Notes: a model not told the origin generated them from the sequence alone. DNA of 64,000 nucleotides from Streptomyces sp. A2-16 (GCF_018128905.1 NZ_CP063808.1:6324001-6388000); one strand, 5' to 3'. Positions 49,919-60,510 are shown, counted from the first letter of the stretch. Program-made: numbers and translations.

Positions 49919-51144
49919 CGGATGGACATGCCGGACAGGGTCCGGGCGATGACCAGGCGCTGGATCTCACTCGTGCCTTCGAAGATGGTGTAGATCGCCG
50001 CGTCGCGGTGCATGCGCTCCACCGGGTACTCCCGGGTGTAGCCGTTGCCGCCGAGGATCTGGACCGCCTGCGCGGTGACCTTCTTCGCCGTCTCGCTGGC
50101 GAAGAGCTTGGACATCGAGCCCTCGGCGGCGGTGAACTGCTTGCCGTTGATCGCCATCCAGGAGGCACGCCACACGAGGAGACGGGCCGCGTCGATGGAG
50201 GTCCGCATGTCGGCGAGCTGGAAGGCAACGCCCTGGTTGTCGATGATCGGGCGGCCGAACTGCTCACGCGTCTTCGCGTAGTCCAGCGCCACCTCGTAGG
50301 CGGCCCGGGCGGTACCCACCGCCATGGCGCCCACCGCGGGGCGGCTGGCCTCGAACGTGGCCATCGCCGCGTTCTTCACCCGCTCGCCGCCCGCCGCCTT
50401 CGCCCGCTCCCGGGCCCGGGCGATGCGCTGGTCGAGCTTCTCCTTGCCGCCGAGGAGGCAGGAGCCGGGCACGCGGACGTTCTCCAGCACGACCTCGGCG
50501 GTGTGCGAGGCCCGGATGCCGTGCTTCTTGAACTTCTGGCCCTGGGACAGGCCCGGGGTGTTCGGCGGCACGATGAAGGACGCGTGGCCCTTGGAGCCGA
50601 GCTCGGGGTCGACGACCGCGACGACGACATGGACGTTGGCGATGCCGCCGTTGGTCGCCCAGGTCTTCGTGCCGTTGAGCACCCACTCGTCCTTGGCCTC
50701 GTCGTACACGGCACGCGTGCGCATGGAGGCCACGTCGGAGCCGGCGTCCGGCTCGGACGAGCAGAACGCGGCGACCTTGACATCGTTGGCGTCGCCGTAC
50801 ATCTGGGGGATCCAGGTGCCGATCTGTTCCTCGGTTCCGTTGGCGAGAACGCCCACGGCGGCCAGCCCGGTGCCTACGATCGACAGGGCGATGCCCGCGT
50901 CGCCCCAGAACAGCTCCTCCATCGCCATCGGGATACCGAGCCCGGTGGGGTCGAAGTACTGCTGGGCGTAGAAGTCGAGGGAGTAGATGCCTACCTTCGC
51001 GGCCTCCTGGATGACCGGCCAGGGAGTCTCCTCACGCTCGTCCCATTCGGCGGCCGCGGGGCGGATGACGTCGGCGGCGAAGCCGTGCAGCCAGTCCCGG
51101 ACCTCCTTCTGTTCGTCGTTGAGCTCCATGGTGAACTCGGCCAT
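49915..51144 (-). CDS. fadE: Acyl-CoA dehydrogenase (FadE type)
   Basis: Flavin acyl-CoA dehydrogenase, 409 residues. It has FCSSEPDAGSDVASMRTRAV, LNGTKTWATNGGIA, a C-terminal domain with KTREQFGRPIIDNQGVAF and the catalytic Glu in YTIFEGTSEIQRLVIAR. It contains an insertion rich in Lys/Arg (~225-255, KEKLDQRIARARERAKAAGG) typical of actinobacterial medium- to long-chain FadE proteins. ATG 51144. It is divergent from a TetR gene with two GTTAC-type palindromes between, so it is probably repressed by that TetR and released by acyl-CoA. Confidence 0.92.
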   Translation of the reverse strand: MAEFTMELNDEQKEVRDWLHGFAADVIRPAAAEWDEREETPWPVIQEAAKVGIYSLDFYAQQYFDPTGLGIPMAMEELFWGDAGIALSIVGTGLAAVGVLANGTEEQIGTWIPQMYGDANDVKVAAFCSSEPDAGSDVASMRTRAVYDEAKDEWVLNGTKTWATNGGIANVHVVVAVVDPELGSKGHASFIVPPNTPGLSQGQKFKKHGIRASHTAEVVLENVRVPGSCLLGGKEKLDQRIARARERAKAAGGERVKNAAMATFEASRPAVGAMAVGTARAAYEVALDYAKTREQFGRPIIDNQGVAFQLADMRTSIDAARLLVWRASWMAINGKQFTAAEGSMSKLFASETAKKVTAQAVQILGGNGYTREYPVERMHRDAAIYTIFEGTSEIQRLVIARTLSGMSIR

Positions 51145-51172
51145 GTCCCCTCCAGCGGCGACGCATGTGCAT

Positions 51173-51210
51173 GTTACTTGCGGTAACTCGAGTCTGTTAC
51201 CCGTGGGTAG
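51173..51210. promoter_or_regulatory. Doubled operator between fadE and tetR
   Basis: GTTAC-TTGCG-GTAAC (51173-51187) is a perfect-arm palindrome. GTTAC-CCGTG-GGTAG (51196-51210) is a second, imperfect copy whose centre is 23 bp away, about two helical turns. Both lie in the divergent fadE/tetR region, with a further TTACC half-site near 51286. The natural ligand-responsive binder is the adjacent TetR. Confidence 0.65.
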
Positions 51211-51315
51211 GAAAAGTCAACTCCCGATGCCGGTCAGCAGCCTGTTCGATGCCAATCGCCTGCCGGGTGTTAGTTTGCGCAGGCGTTACCGATTCAGCAC
51301 GGGTGGGGAGAGCTC

Positions 51316-51960
51316 ATGGACACCACACAGCGGACCGATCAGCAGCGGTCCGCCGACCGCCGTCGGCGCGAGCTGCTGGAGGCCGCGGACAGAGTGGTGC
51401 TGCGCGACGGCCCACAGGCCTCCATGAACGCGATCGCCGCGGAAGCCGGCATCACCAAGCCGATCCTGTACCGGCACTTCGGTGACAAGGGAGGACTCTA
51501 CGCCGCGCTCGCCAAGCGGCACACCGACGCGCTGCTGGACTCGCTGCGGGCGGCCCTTGACGCTCCCGCGGACCGGCGCGAGCGGGTCGAGGCCACGCTG
51601 GACACGTACCTGGCCGCGATCGAGGCCCGGCCCCAGGTGTACCGGTTCCTGATGCACCCCGCCGAGGGGGGCCAGGTCGGGGACCAGGGGTTCGACGTCG
51701 GCAAGCATTCCGCGCCCCTGCTGCGGAGAATGGGTGAAGAGTTGGGGCAGGTCATCGAGGACCGGCTGGACCTCGGGCCCGGGAGTCAGCTGCTGGCGCG
51801 GGTGTGGGGGCACGGCGTCGTCGGGATGATGTACGCGGCGGGTGACTGGTGGCTGGGGGAACGGCCGTGTTCCCGGGCCGAGTTGGTCCGCAGCATGGCT
51901 GACCTGCTGTGGGGGCGGCTCGCGGCAGCCGGGGACAAGGTCGGGGGCCCGGGGTTCTGA
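51316..51960 (+). CDS. TetR-family regulator of fadE
   Basis: TetR repressor, 214 residues. The HTH is at ~15-62 (SMNAIAAEAGITKPILYRHFGDKGGLYAAL). The C-terminal domain has RPQVYRFLMHPAEGG and GVVGMMYAAGDWWLGERPCSRAEL, resembling actinobacterial fatty-acid regulators. ATG 51316 has GGGGAG upstream. It is divergent from fadE and convergent with the peptide deformylase gene, 9 bp apart. Confidence 0.88.
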   Translation: MDTTQRTDQQRSADRRRRELLEAADRVVLRDGPQASMNAIAAEAGITKPILYRHFGDKGGLYAALAKRHTDALLDSLRAALDAPADRRERVEATLDTYLAAIEARPQVYRFLMHPAEGGQVGDQGFDVGKHSAPLLRRMGEELGQVIEDRLDLGPGSQLLARVWGHGVVGMMYAAGDWWLGERPCSRAELVRSMADLLWGRLAAAGDKVGGPGF

Positions 51961-51969
51961 CGGTCGCCC

Positions 51970-52524
51970 CTAGGCGGGATCGCTCACCCCGTGCCAAGAG
52001 GACCTGGTCACCTGGCGCATGAGCCTGCGCCTGCGCCAACCCGTCAGGTGGTCCGCGTAGACCTTGCCCTCCAAGTGGTCCATCTCGTGCTGCAGGCACC
52101 TCGCGAAGAAGCCCGTGCCGTGGATCGTCACGGGCTCTCCCGTCGCCGTGAAGCCCTCCACCACCGCGTGGTCGTGGCGTTCCACCCCCGCCTCCAGGCC
52201 CGGCAGCGACAGGCAGCCCTCCGGGCCCCGCAGCACCAGGCCGTCCGCCTCCACCAGCCGTGGGTTCACGACATGGCCCAGGTGACGGACCTCCTCGTCG
52301 TCCGGGCAGTCGTAGACGAAGACGCGCAGCGGCACGCCGATCTGGTCGGCCGCGAGACCGACCCCCTCGTGCGCGTACATCGTCGCGAACAAGTCCTCCA
52401 CCAGGCTCGCCAGTTCGCCACCGAAGTCCGTGACGTCCTCGCAGGGCGTGTGCAACACCGGGGCGCCGAGCAGGGCGAGCGCGCGGACACGCCCTCGCGT
52501 GCCCGGAATGGAGCTGTTTCGCAT
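51970..52524 (-). CDS. def: Peptide deformylase
   Basis: Metallohydrolase removing the N-terminal formyl group from new proteins, 184 residues. The three signature motifs are present: GVGLAADQIG (Asp in place of the common Pro), EGCLSLPG (metal Cys) and LQHEMDHLEGK (the two metal His and catalytic Glu). ATG 52524. Streptomyces have several def copies. It is divergent from murT and convergent with the TetR gene. Confidence 0.95.
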   Translation of the reverse strand: MRNSSIPGTRGRVRALALLGAPVLHTPCEDVTDFGGELASLVEDLFATMYAHEGVGLAADQIGVPLRVFVYDCPDDEEVRHLGHVVNPRLVEADGLVLRGPEGCLSLPGLEAGVERHDHAVVEGFTATGEPVTIHGTGFFARCLQHEMDHLEGKVYADHLTGWRRRRLMRQVTRSSWHGVSDPA

Positions 52525-52636
52525 GGCCGCAAGGGTACGGCGATTCGGGAGTGCCTACGGATCTCGATAGGCTGAGGTCCACACCACGTGGCCGGAGGCT
52601 GAGGCGCGGCGCGTACGCAAGGAGGATCGAGATCTG

Positions 52637-53875
52637 ATGACAGGCAACTCGGACCCGCTCTCGCCGCGGGCCAAGCTGGCCGTGACGGCGGGCAAGGCCG
52701 TCGCGGCGGCATCCCGAGCCGCGGGTCGCGGCAGCGGTTCGGTCATCGGCGGCAAGGTGGCTCTCAAACTCGACCCCGACCTCCTCGCCCGGCTCGCCCA
52801 GCACCTGGACGTCGTCCTCGTCTCGGCGACCAACGGAAAGACCACCACGACGCGTCTGATCGCGGAGGCGCTCGGCGCCGCCGGTCCGGTCGTCTCCAAC
52901 GCCCTGGGCGCCAACATGCCGGCCGGCATCACCTCGGCGCTCGCCGGCGGCTCGGACGCCCGGTACGGCGTCATCGAGGTCGACGAGAAGTACCTCGCGG
53001 GAGTCGCCCGGGACACCGACCCCAAGTGCATCGCCCTGCTGAACCTCTCCCGCGACCAGCTCGACCGTGCCGCCGAGACCCGCATGCTCGCGGAGAACTG
53101 GCGCGAGGGGCTCGCGGGTTCGAAGGCCGTCGTCGTCGCCAACGCCGACGACCCGCTCGTCGTGTGGGCCGCCTCCTCCTCCCCCAACGTCGTCTGGGTC
53201 GCCGCCGGGCAGATGTGGAAGGACGACGCCTGGTCCTGCCCGTCCTGCGGTGGCGTGATGCAGCGGCCGGGCGACGACTGGTTCTGCGGCGAGTGCGGGT
53301 TCCGCCGGCCCACGCCCAGCTGGGCCCTGTCCGGTGACCATGTGCTCGACCCGCACGGCTCCGCCTGGCCGATCCACCTCCAGCTGCCGGGCCGCGCCAA
53401 CAAGGCCAACGCCGCCTCCTCCGCCGCCGTCGCCGCCGTCTTCGGCGTGCCGCCGCAGGTCGCCCTGGAACGCATGTACCAGGTGCAGGCCGTGGCCGGC
53501 CGCTACGACGTCGTCCAGTTCCAGCAGCGCGACCTCAGGCTGCTGCTCGCGAAGAACCCGGCCGGCTGGCTCGAAACGTTCAGCCTGATCGACCCGCCGC
53601 CCACCCCGGTGATCCTCTCCGTCAACGCCCGCGGCGCCGACGGCACCGACACCTCCTGGCTCTGGGACGTCGACTACACCCGGCTGACCGGCCACCCGAT
53701 CTGCGTGATCGGCGACCGCAAGCTGGACCTCGCGGTACGCCTCGAGGTCGCCAACCAGAACTTCCAGGTCTGCGACAACCTCGACCAGGCCGTGTCGATG
53801 AGCCCGCACGGCCGCATCGAGGTCATCGCGAACTACACCGCCTTCCAGGACCTGCGCCGCCGCGTCGGCAACTGA
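52637..53875 (+). CDS. murT: Lipid II isoglutaminyl synthase subunit MurT
   Basis: Mur-ligase-like subunit that amidates the D-Glu of the lipid II stem peptide together with GatD, 412 residues. The ATP motif is SATNGKTTTTRL. An inserted zinc ribbon (CPSCGGVMQ and CGECGFRRP) is diagnostic of MurT and absent from other Mur ligases. The C-terminal domain (DUF1727-like) starts near VILSVNARGADGTDTSWLWDVD. ATG 52637 has GGAGGAT upstream. gatD follows 14 bp later. Amidation is generally needed for efficient peptidoglycan crosslinking. Confidence 0.95.
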   Translation: MTGNSDPLSPRAKLAVTAGKAVAAASRAAGRGSGSVIGGKVALKLDPDLLARLAQHLDVVLVSATNGKTTTTRLIAEALGAAGPVVSNALGANMPAGITSALAGGSDARYGVIEVDEKYLAGVARDTDPKCIALLNLSRDQLDRAAETRMLAENWREGLAGSKAVVVANADDPLVVWAASSSPNVVWVAAGQMWKDDAWSCPSCGGVMQRPGDDWFCGECGFRRPTPSWALSGDHVLDPHGSAWPIHLQLPGRANKANAASSAAVAAVFGVPPQVALERMYQVQAVAGRYDVVQFQQRDLRLLLAKNPAGWLETFSLIDPPPTPVILSVNARGADGTDTSWLWDVDYTRLTGHPICVIGDRKLDLAVRLEVANQNFQVCDNLDQAVSMSPHGRIEVIANYTAFQDLRRRVGN

Positions 53876-53889
53876 CTCAGGGGACTTTT

Positions 53890-54618
53890 GTGAGCGACAA
53901 CCAACTGCGGGTCGTCTGGATCTACCCCGACCTGCTCAGCACCTACGGCGACCAGGGCAACGTCCTGGTCGTGGAGCGCCGGGCCCGCCAGCGCGGTCTC
54001 GACGTGGCCCGCCTGGACGTGCGCAGCGACCAGCCGATCCCGACCTCCGGCGACATCTACCTGATCGGCGGCGGCGAGGACCGGCCCCAGCGGCTGGCGG
54101 CCGAGCGGCTGCGCCGGGACGGCGGTCTGCACCGGGCCGTCGGCAACGGCGCGATCGTCTTCTCGGTGTGCGCCGGCTACCAGATCCTCGGCCACGAGTT
54201 CATCAACGACCTCGGCCAGCGCGAGCCCGGCCTCGGCCTGCTCGACGTGGTCTCGGTGCGCGGTGAGGGCGAGCGCTGCGTCGGTGACGTGCTCGCCGAC
54301 ATCGACCCGCGCCTCGGTCTGCCCCCGCTGACCGGCTTCGAGAACCACCAGGGCGTCACCCACCTCGGCCCCACCGCGCGCCCGTTCGCCAACGTCCGCC
54401 TCGGCAACGGCAACGGCACCGGCGACGGCACGGAGGGGGCGTTCAACGACACGGTCTTCGGTACGTACATGCACGGGCCCGTGCTCGCGCGCAACCCGCT
54501 CATCGCTGACCTGCTGCTGAAGCTGGCCCTCGACGTGAACGCGCTGCCGCCGACCGACGACCGCTGGTACGAGGCCCTGCGCAACGAACGCATCGCGGCC
54601 GCTCAGCAGCCTGCCTGA
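53890..54618 (+). CDS. gatD: Lipid II isoglutaminyl synthase glutaminase GatD
   Basis: Class I glutamine amidotransferase subunit, 242 residues. It supplies ammonia to MurT. The nucleophilic Cys is in FSVCAGYQILG and the His partner lies in TYMHGPVLARNP, as in CobQ-like amidotransferases. GTG 53890 has AGGGGA upstream. It is co-transcribed with murT. The 197 bp to pfkA hold no gene I can support. Confidence 0.95.
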   Translation: MSDNQLRVVWIYPDLLSTYGDQGNVLVVERRARQRGLDVARLDVRSDQPIPTSGDIYLIGGGEDRPQRLAAERLRRDGGLHRAVGNGAIVFSVCAGYQILGHEFINDLGQREPGLGLLDVVSVRGEGERCVGDVLADIDPRLGLPPLTGFENHQGVTHLGPTARPFANVRLGNGNGTGDGTEGAFNDTVFGTYMHGPVLARNPLIADLLLKLALDVNALPPTDDRWYEALRNERIAAAQQPA

Positions 54619-54815
54619 CCTGCGTGGACAGCTGATCTTCAGCTCCCCGCCACCAGCCCGTCTGACGGTACGTCCGCACAGGTGAGCGGGGTCGTCCAGC
54701 AGGCGGACGCATGCTTCGGCCCCGCCCCCTCCTGCCGCTAGGGTGGCGGGGTTCGAGCCGGACAGCGTGGTCCGGACCCGTGCCCCGTTCCATTGCTGAG
54801 AAGGTTCTTGCGGCT

Positions 54816-55841
54816 ATGCGCATTGGTGTCCTCACGTCCGGCGGAGACTGCCCCGGCCTGAACGCCGTCATCCGGTCCGTCGTGCACCGTGCCGTCGCCG
54901 ACCACGGCGACGAGGTCATCGGTTTCCGGGACGGCTGGAAGGGCCTCCTGGAGTGCGACTACCTCAAGCTCGACCTCGACGCCGTCGGCGGCATCCTCGC
55001 CCGCGGCGGCACGATCCTCGGCTCCTCCCGGGTCCAGCCCTCGCATCTGCGGGACGGCGTGGAGCGGGCCAAGGGGCATGTCCAGGAGCTCGGGCTCGAC
55101 GCGATCATCCCGATCGGCGGCGAGGGCACGCTGAAGGCGGCCCGGCTGATGTCGGACGCCGGTCTTCCGATCGTGGGCGTGCCGAAGACGATCGACAACG
55201 ACATCGCGGTCACCGATGTCACCTTCGGGTTCGACACGGCCGTCGGTGTCGCCACCGAGGCCCTGGACCGGCTCAAGACCACCGCCGAGTCCCACCAGCG
55301 GGTGCTCGTCGTCGAGGTCATGGGACGGCACACGGGCTGGATAGCGCTGCACTCCGGGATGGCGGCGGGCGCTCACGCCATCGTCGTGCCGGAGCGCCCC
55401 TTCGACATCGAGGAACTGGCCCGGCGGGTCGGGGAGCGGTTCGAGGCGGGGAAGCGGTTCGCGATCGTCGTGGCGGCCGAGGGGGCCAAGCCGGCGCCCG
55501 GTTCCATGGCCTTCGACGAGGGCGGCAAGGACATCTACGGGCACGAGCGGTTCGCGGGGATCGCCCGTCAGCTGTCGATCGAGCTGGAGGAGCGGCTGGG
55601 GAAGGAAGCCCGGCCGGTCATTCTCGGGCATGTGCAGCGGGGCGGTACGCCGACCGCGTACGACCGGGTGCTCGCCACCCGGTTCGGCTGGCACGCGGTG
55701 GAGGCCGTGCACCGCGGGGAGTTCGGCCACATGACGGCTCTGCGCGGGACCGACATCGTGATGGTGCCGCTCGCGGAGGCCGTCGAGACGCTGAAGACGG
55801 TGCCGGAGAACCGGTACGAGGAAGCGGAGTGCGTGCTGTAG
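54816..55841 (+). CDS. pfkA: 6-phosphofructokinase
   Basis: Phosphorylates fructose 6-phosphate to the 1,6-bisphosphate in glycolysis; 341 residues, as in Streptomyces PfkA. It has GVLTSGGDCPGLNAVIR, the phosphate-binding IGGEGTLKAARL with Gly at the position that selects ATP over PPi, and the catalytic PKTIDNDIA. ATG 54816 has GAGAAGG upstream at longish spacing. Actinobacterial genomes carry two or three paralogues; I cannot tell which. A strong hairpin follows. Confidence 0.94.
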   Translation: MRIGVLTSGGDCPGLNAVIRSVVHRAVADHGDEVIGFRDGWKGLLECDYLKLDLDAVGGILARGGTILGSSRVQPSHLRDGVERAKGHVQELGLDAIIPIGGEGTLKAARLMSDAGLPIVGVPKTIDNDIAVTDVTFGFDTAVGVATEALDRLKTTAESHQRVLVVEVMGRHTGWIALHSGMAAGAHAIVVPERPFDIEELARRVGERFEAGKRFAIVVAAEGAKPAPGSMAFDEGGKDIYGHERFAGIARQLSIELEERLGKEARPVILGHVQRGGTPTAYDRVLATRFGWHAVEAVHRGEFGHMTALRGTDIVMVPLAEAVETLKTVPENRYEEAECVL

Positions 55842-55867
55842 GGCGTACGGCGGGCGCGGGTCAACCT

Positions 55868-55895
55868 GCCCCCGGTCCGAGAGGTGACCGGGGGC
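55868..55895 (+). terminator. Intrinsic-type terminator after pfkA
   Basis: GCCCCCGGTC (55868-55877) and GACCGGGGGC (55886-55895) form a perfect 10-bp stem with an 8-nt loop, 26 bp past the pfkA stop, followed by GGTTCTAGT. Confidence 0.8.
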
Positions 55896-55953
55896 GGTTC
55901 TAGTCTGTTGGCGGACAGACTTGCACAACCCCCACGAATCAGGAGCCGCCGCA

Positions 55954-56904
55954 ATGGATCACAGCGGGCACGGCATGACCCATGACTTGCCGCCGTTCAC
56001 GCTGGGTCGAGGGCTTCAGTGGTCGGCCGACCCCTTCTTCCTCGTCGCCTGCCTCCTCGCGCTCGGACTGTACGTGTGGGGCGTCGTGCGGCTGCGGCGG
56101 CGGGGGGACTCGTGGTCGGTGGGGCGGACGGTCTCGTACGTGACCGGCGTCCTGACCATCGGGCTGATGATGTGCACCGGGCTGAACGACTACGGGATGG
56201 TCATGTTCAGCGTGCACATGGTGCAGCACATGGTGATCAGCATGCTGTCGCCGATCCTCATCCTGCTCGGTGCCCCGGTCACCCTGGCCCTCAGGGCGCT
56301 GCCCGTCGCGGGCAAGGGCCGCAAGGGCCCCCGTGAATGGCTGCTCGCGCTGCTGCACAGCCGGTACATGCGGATCATCACGCATCCGGCGTTCACCATT
56401 CCGCTGTTCATCGCGAGCCTGTACGCGCTGTACTTCACCCCCGTCTTCGACTTCCTCATGGGGTCGAAAACCGGGCACATCGCGATGATGGTCCACTTCC
56501 TCGCGGTCGGTGTCGTCTTCTTCTGGCCGATCATCGGCGTCGATCCGGGACCGCACCGGCCCGGGTATCTCATGCGGATGCTGGAGCTGTTCGCCGGGAT
56601 GCCGTTCCACGCGTTCTTCGGCATCGCCCTGATGATGGCGTCCGAGCCCATGGTCGAGACGTTCAAGAACCCGCCCGCCTCGCTCGGCATCGACGCGCTC
56701 TCCGACCAGAACTACGCCGGCGGCATCGCCTGGGCGTTCAGCGAGATTCCCTCCGTACTCGTGCTGATCGCTCTGCTGTTCCAGTGGTACGGCTCCGAGC
56801 AGCGGCAGGCCAAGCGCACCGACCGGGCCGCCGACCGGGACGGCGACAAGGAACTCGAGGCATACAACGCGTATTTGGCCTCATTGAGCGCACGCGAGCG
56901 TTAA
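55954..56904 (+). CDS. Cytochrome c oxidase assembly protein CtaG type
   Basis: Polytopic membrane protein of the CtaG_Bsu/caa3-assembly family (DUF1404-like), 316 residues, with about seven to eight hydrophobic segments. A His-rich N-terminus (MDHSGHGMTHDL) and membrane His motifs (FSVHMVQHMVISMLSP, MVHFLAVG) may handle copper for cytochrome oxidase. ATG 55954 has AGGAG upstream. The charged C-terminus (QRQAKRTDRAADRDGDKE) is cytoplasmic. It is a single gene. No oxidase gene is near. Confidence 0.88.
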   Translation: MDHSGHGMTHDLPPFTLGRGLQWSADPFFLVACLLALGLYVWGVVRLRRRGDSWSVGRTVSYVTGVLTIGLMMCTGLNDYGMVMFSVHMVQHMVISMLSPILILLGAPVTLALRALPVAGKGRKGPREWLLALLHSRYMRIITHPAFTIPLFIASLYALYFTPVFDFLMGSKTGHIAMMVHFLAVGVVFFWPIIGVDPGPHRPGYLMRMLELFAGMPFHAFFGIALMMASEPMVETFKNPPASLGIDALSDQNYAGGIAWAFSEIPSVLVLIALLFQWYGSEQRQAKRTDRAADRDGDKELEAYNAYLASLSARER

Positions 56905-56917
56905 AGGCTTCGCCTTT
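56903..56917 (+). terminator. Short hairpin after ctaG-like gene
   Basis: AAAGGC-TTC-GCCTTT forms a 6-bp stem with a tight loop and T-rich right arm, starting on the stop codon of the assembly gene. Candidate terminator or RNA stabiliser. Confidence 0.5.
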
Positions 56918-56971
56918 CCGAAGCATTCAGTAGCATGAAGCGCGTTGGGGGAACCGCCAGGGGGAGCGGTC

Positions 56972-58399
<1,428 letters not shown>

Positions 58400-58453
58400 C
58401 AGCCCCGAGAGCCCGCGGAACCCGCAGAACCCGCAGAACCGGAGAGTCACCGG

Positions 58454-60322
58454 ATGCCTTCAGGATCACCGACGTCGGGAGTGGGCCGGGTCATCGCCGG
58501 CCGTTATCTGCTGCTGAACCCGCTCGGCAGCGGCGGCATGGGCCATGTGTGGCTCGCCCACGACCAGAGACTCGCCTGTGAGGTAGCGCTCAAGGAGATC
58601 GTGTTCCGGGACCCGGTGGAGGCGGACGACGAGCGGGAGGCGCGGGTGGCGCGGGCCCGCGCGGAGGCCCGGCACGCGGCGGGGCTGCGCGGCCACCCGC
58701 ACGTGGTGACCGTGCACGACGTGCTGGAGCACGAGGGGCTGCCGTGGATCGTCATGGAGTACGTGGCGGACGCCGTGGACCTGCGCGACCTGGTCGACTC
58801 GCGCGGGCCGCTCGCCCCGGCGGAGTGCGCCCGCATCGGCCTCGCCGTGCTCGACGCACTGACCGCTGGGCACCGGCGGGGCGTGATGCACCGGGACGTG
58901 AAGCCGGCGAACATCCTGCTGGCGCCGGACCGCTCGGGATCGCCGTACGGGCGCGTCCTGCTCACCGACTACGGCATCTCCGTGCAGCCGGACGCCGGGG
59001 AGCCGCGGTACACGCTGGCGTCGGTGCTGGTGGGCACGGCGGGCTATCTGGCGCCCGAGCGGGCCACGGGCGGGACGCCCACCCCGGCCGCGGACCTGTT
59101 CTCGCTGGGCTGCACGCTCTACCACGCAGTGGAGGGCGTGGGTCCCTTCGAGCGGGAGTCCCATCTCGCGGAGGTGACCGCGGTGGTCATGGAGGAGCCG
59201 CGGCCCGCGGTGCGCGCCGGTGCGCTGGGCCCCGTGCTCCAGGCACTGCTCGCGAAGGACCCCGGGCAGCGGCTGTCCGCGGCCCAGGCGGAGGCCGCGC
59301 TGTCGCGGATCGTGACACCACAGGCCGAGGGGTACGTCCGGACGCAGACCGACCTCGGTTCCCAGCCGCCCTGGGCGGGTGTGCAGGCGCCGCCGCCCTG
59401 GGCGGGTGTGCAGGCGCCGCCCGGGCCGCCCCTCGGCGGACACCGGCCGCACGCCGAGGGGGTCCCGCCGCAGGGCGGCCGTCGGCGGCGGGAGCGCTCG
59501 CACGCCCTGCGGGCCGTGATCGCCTGCGGTCTCGGTCTCCTGCTGGCCCTGGGCGGTGTCTGGTACGCCATGGCCGACCGGTCGACCGACGGCGGGGGCG
59601 GGCACCAGGGCTCGCGACAGCCGTACGGCGAGGCGGTCGGGCTCGCGAAGCCGCTGCGGGACGGCGACTGCGTCATCGCCGACTGGCCCGGTTCGGAACG
59701 TTTCCGGGGAACGCCCCGGCTGCGGCTGGATCCCGGCTGCGGCACGGCCCCGGACGGCCAGGTGACGGCGTTCGTCGCGGCCGCCTCCGCGGAGGATGCG
59801 CGGCGGACGGGGGCGGCGAAGTGCGAGGAGCGCACACGGGAGATCCGGGACCGGCTCGCGGACGTCCGCAGCCAGGCCGTCGTGCCGTCCGACGGGGGGT
59901 TCGAGGCCGCGGGACGGCGCACCGCGTGTCTGGTGCTGGGTGGGAACGGGCCGGTGTACGGGCCGATCGGCACCCACCGCGCGACGGGCTCGGCATTCGC
60001 GGACACGGCGACCATGCAGCGGCGGGACTGCCTGGACGTGCGCACCAACCGGGACGCCCGGCTGGTCTCCTGCGAGGGGGCCCACGACGAGGAGGTGCTC
60101 GGATTCACCCGACTGGCCCCCGACGTGACGCTGTCCGAGGCGCGGACCGAGTCGGACACGGCGTGCGCGCGGGACGTGCCGCCGGGCGACTACGGCTTCG
60201 ATCCGTCCGTCTACACGGCGGGCTCCTGGACCAGTGCTGGTCCCTGGAAGAACGGCACACATTTCGTCGTGTGCACCGTCCGCAGGCAGAACGGGGGCAC
60301 CATGGAGGGGGACGAATCCTGA
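58454..60322 (+). CDS. Transmembrane Ser/Thr protein kinase
   Basis: Hanks-type (PknB-like) kinase, 622 residues. The cytoplasmic kinase domain (~15-295) has the Gly-loop LGSGGMGHVW, the Lys in VALKEI, the catalytic loop HRDVKPANIL and a metal motif DYG in place of DFG (LLTDYGIS). A Pro-rich linker with a duplicated PPWAGVQAP unit leads to one TM segment (~350-372, AVIACGLGLLLALGGVWYAM). An extracellular domain (~375-622) has paired Cys residues (CVIADW, CGTAP, CEERT, CLVLGG, CLDV, CEGAHDEE), like the septum-formation-type domain. It has no PASTA repeats. ATG 58454 has GGAGAG upstream. It probably forms an operon with the PASTA lipoprotein and the following small membrane protein. Confidence 0.9.
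   Translation: MPSGSPTSGVGRVIAGRYLLLNPLGSGGMGHVWLAHDQRLACEVALKEIVFRDPVEADDEREARVARARAEARHAAGLRGHPHVVTVHDVLEHEGLPWIVMEYVADAVDLRDLVDSRGPLAPAECARIGLAVLDALTAGHRRGVMHRDVKPANILLAPDRSGSPYGRVLLTDYGISVQPDAGEPRYTLASVLVGTAGYLAPERATGGTPTPAADLFSLGCTLYHAVEGVGPFERESHLAEVTAVVMEEPRPAVRAGALGPVLQALLAKDPGQRLSAAQAEAALSRIVTPQAEGYVRTQTDLGSQPPWAGVQAPPPWAGVQAPPGPPLGGHRPHAEGVPPQGGRRRRERSHALRAVIACGLGLLLALGGVWYAMADRSTDGGGGHQGSRQPYGEAVGLAKPLRDGDCVIADWPGSERFRGTPRLRLDPGCGTAPDGQVTAFVAAASAEDARRTGAAKCEERTREIRDRLADVRSQAVVPSDGGFEAAGRRTACLVLGGNGPVYGPIGTHRATGSAFADTATMQRRDCLDVRTNRDARLVSCEGAHDEEVLGFTRLAPDVTLSEARTESDTACARDVPPGDYGFDPSVYTAGSWTSAGPWKNGTHFVVCTVRRQNGGTMEGDES
59365..59415. repeat. 27-bp tandem duplication in kinase linker
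   Basis: GCCGCCCTGGGCGGGTGTGC and the next few bases occur at 59365 and again at 59392, in frame, giving PPWAGVQAP twice. Recent slippage in the juxtamembrane linker. Confidence 0.75.
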
Positions 60323-60335
60323 GGAGGGTGTCGCG

Positions 60336-60509
60336 ATGCCCGGTACCGGTTCCACGGATGGCTCGACCCGGACGATGGGGGTGCTCACCGTAGGCGGTCT
60401 CGTCGCGGTGACGGCCTACACGGTGGCGCTCGGCAGCAACGGCTGGCTGTGGTTCGGCTGGGTCGTGCTGGGCCTGATCACTCTCGGTCTCGTGGCCACC
60501 CGCGGCTGA
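60336..60509 (+). CDS. Small membrane protein (57 aa)
   Basis: 57-residue protein with two hydrophobic segments (VLTVGGLVAVTAYTVAL and WLWFGWVVLGLITLGLVA) and a short polar N-terminus. ATG 60336 has a strong ribosome site, GAGGAGGG, that overlaps the stop of the kinase gene 14 bp upstream. It is therefore co-transcribed and probably coupled. Function unknown; an accessory of the kinase is a guess from position. It ends 1 bp before the convergent histidine kinase gene. Confidence 0.75.
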   Translation: MPGTGSTDGSTRTMGVLTVGGLVAVTAYTVALGSNGWLWFGWVVLGLITLGLVATRG

Positions 60510-60510
60510 C

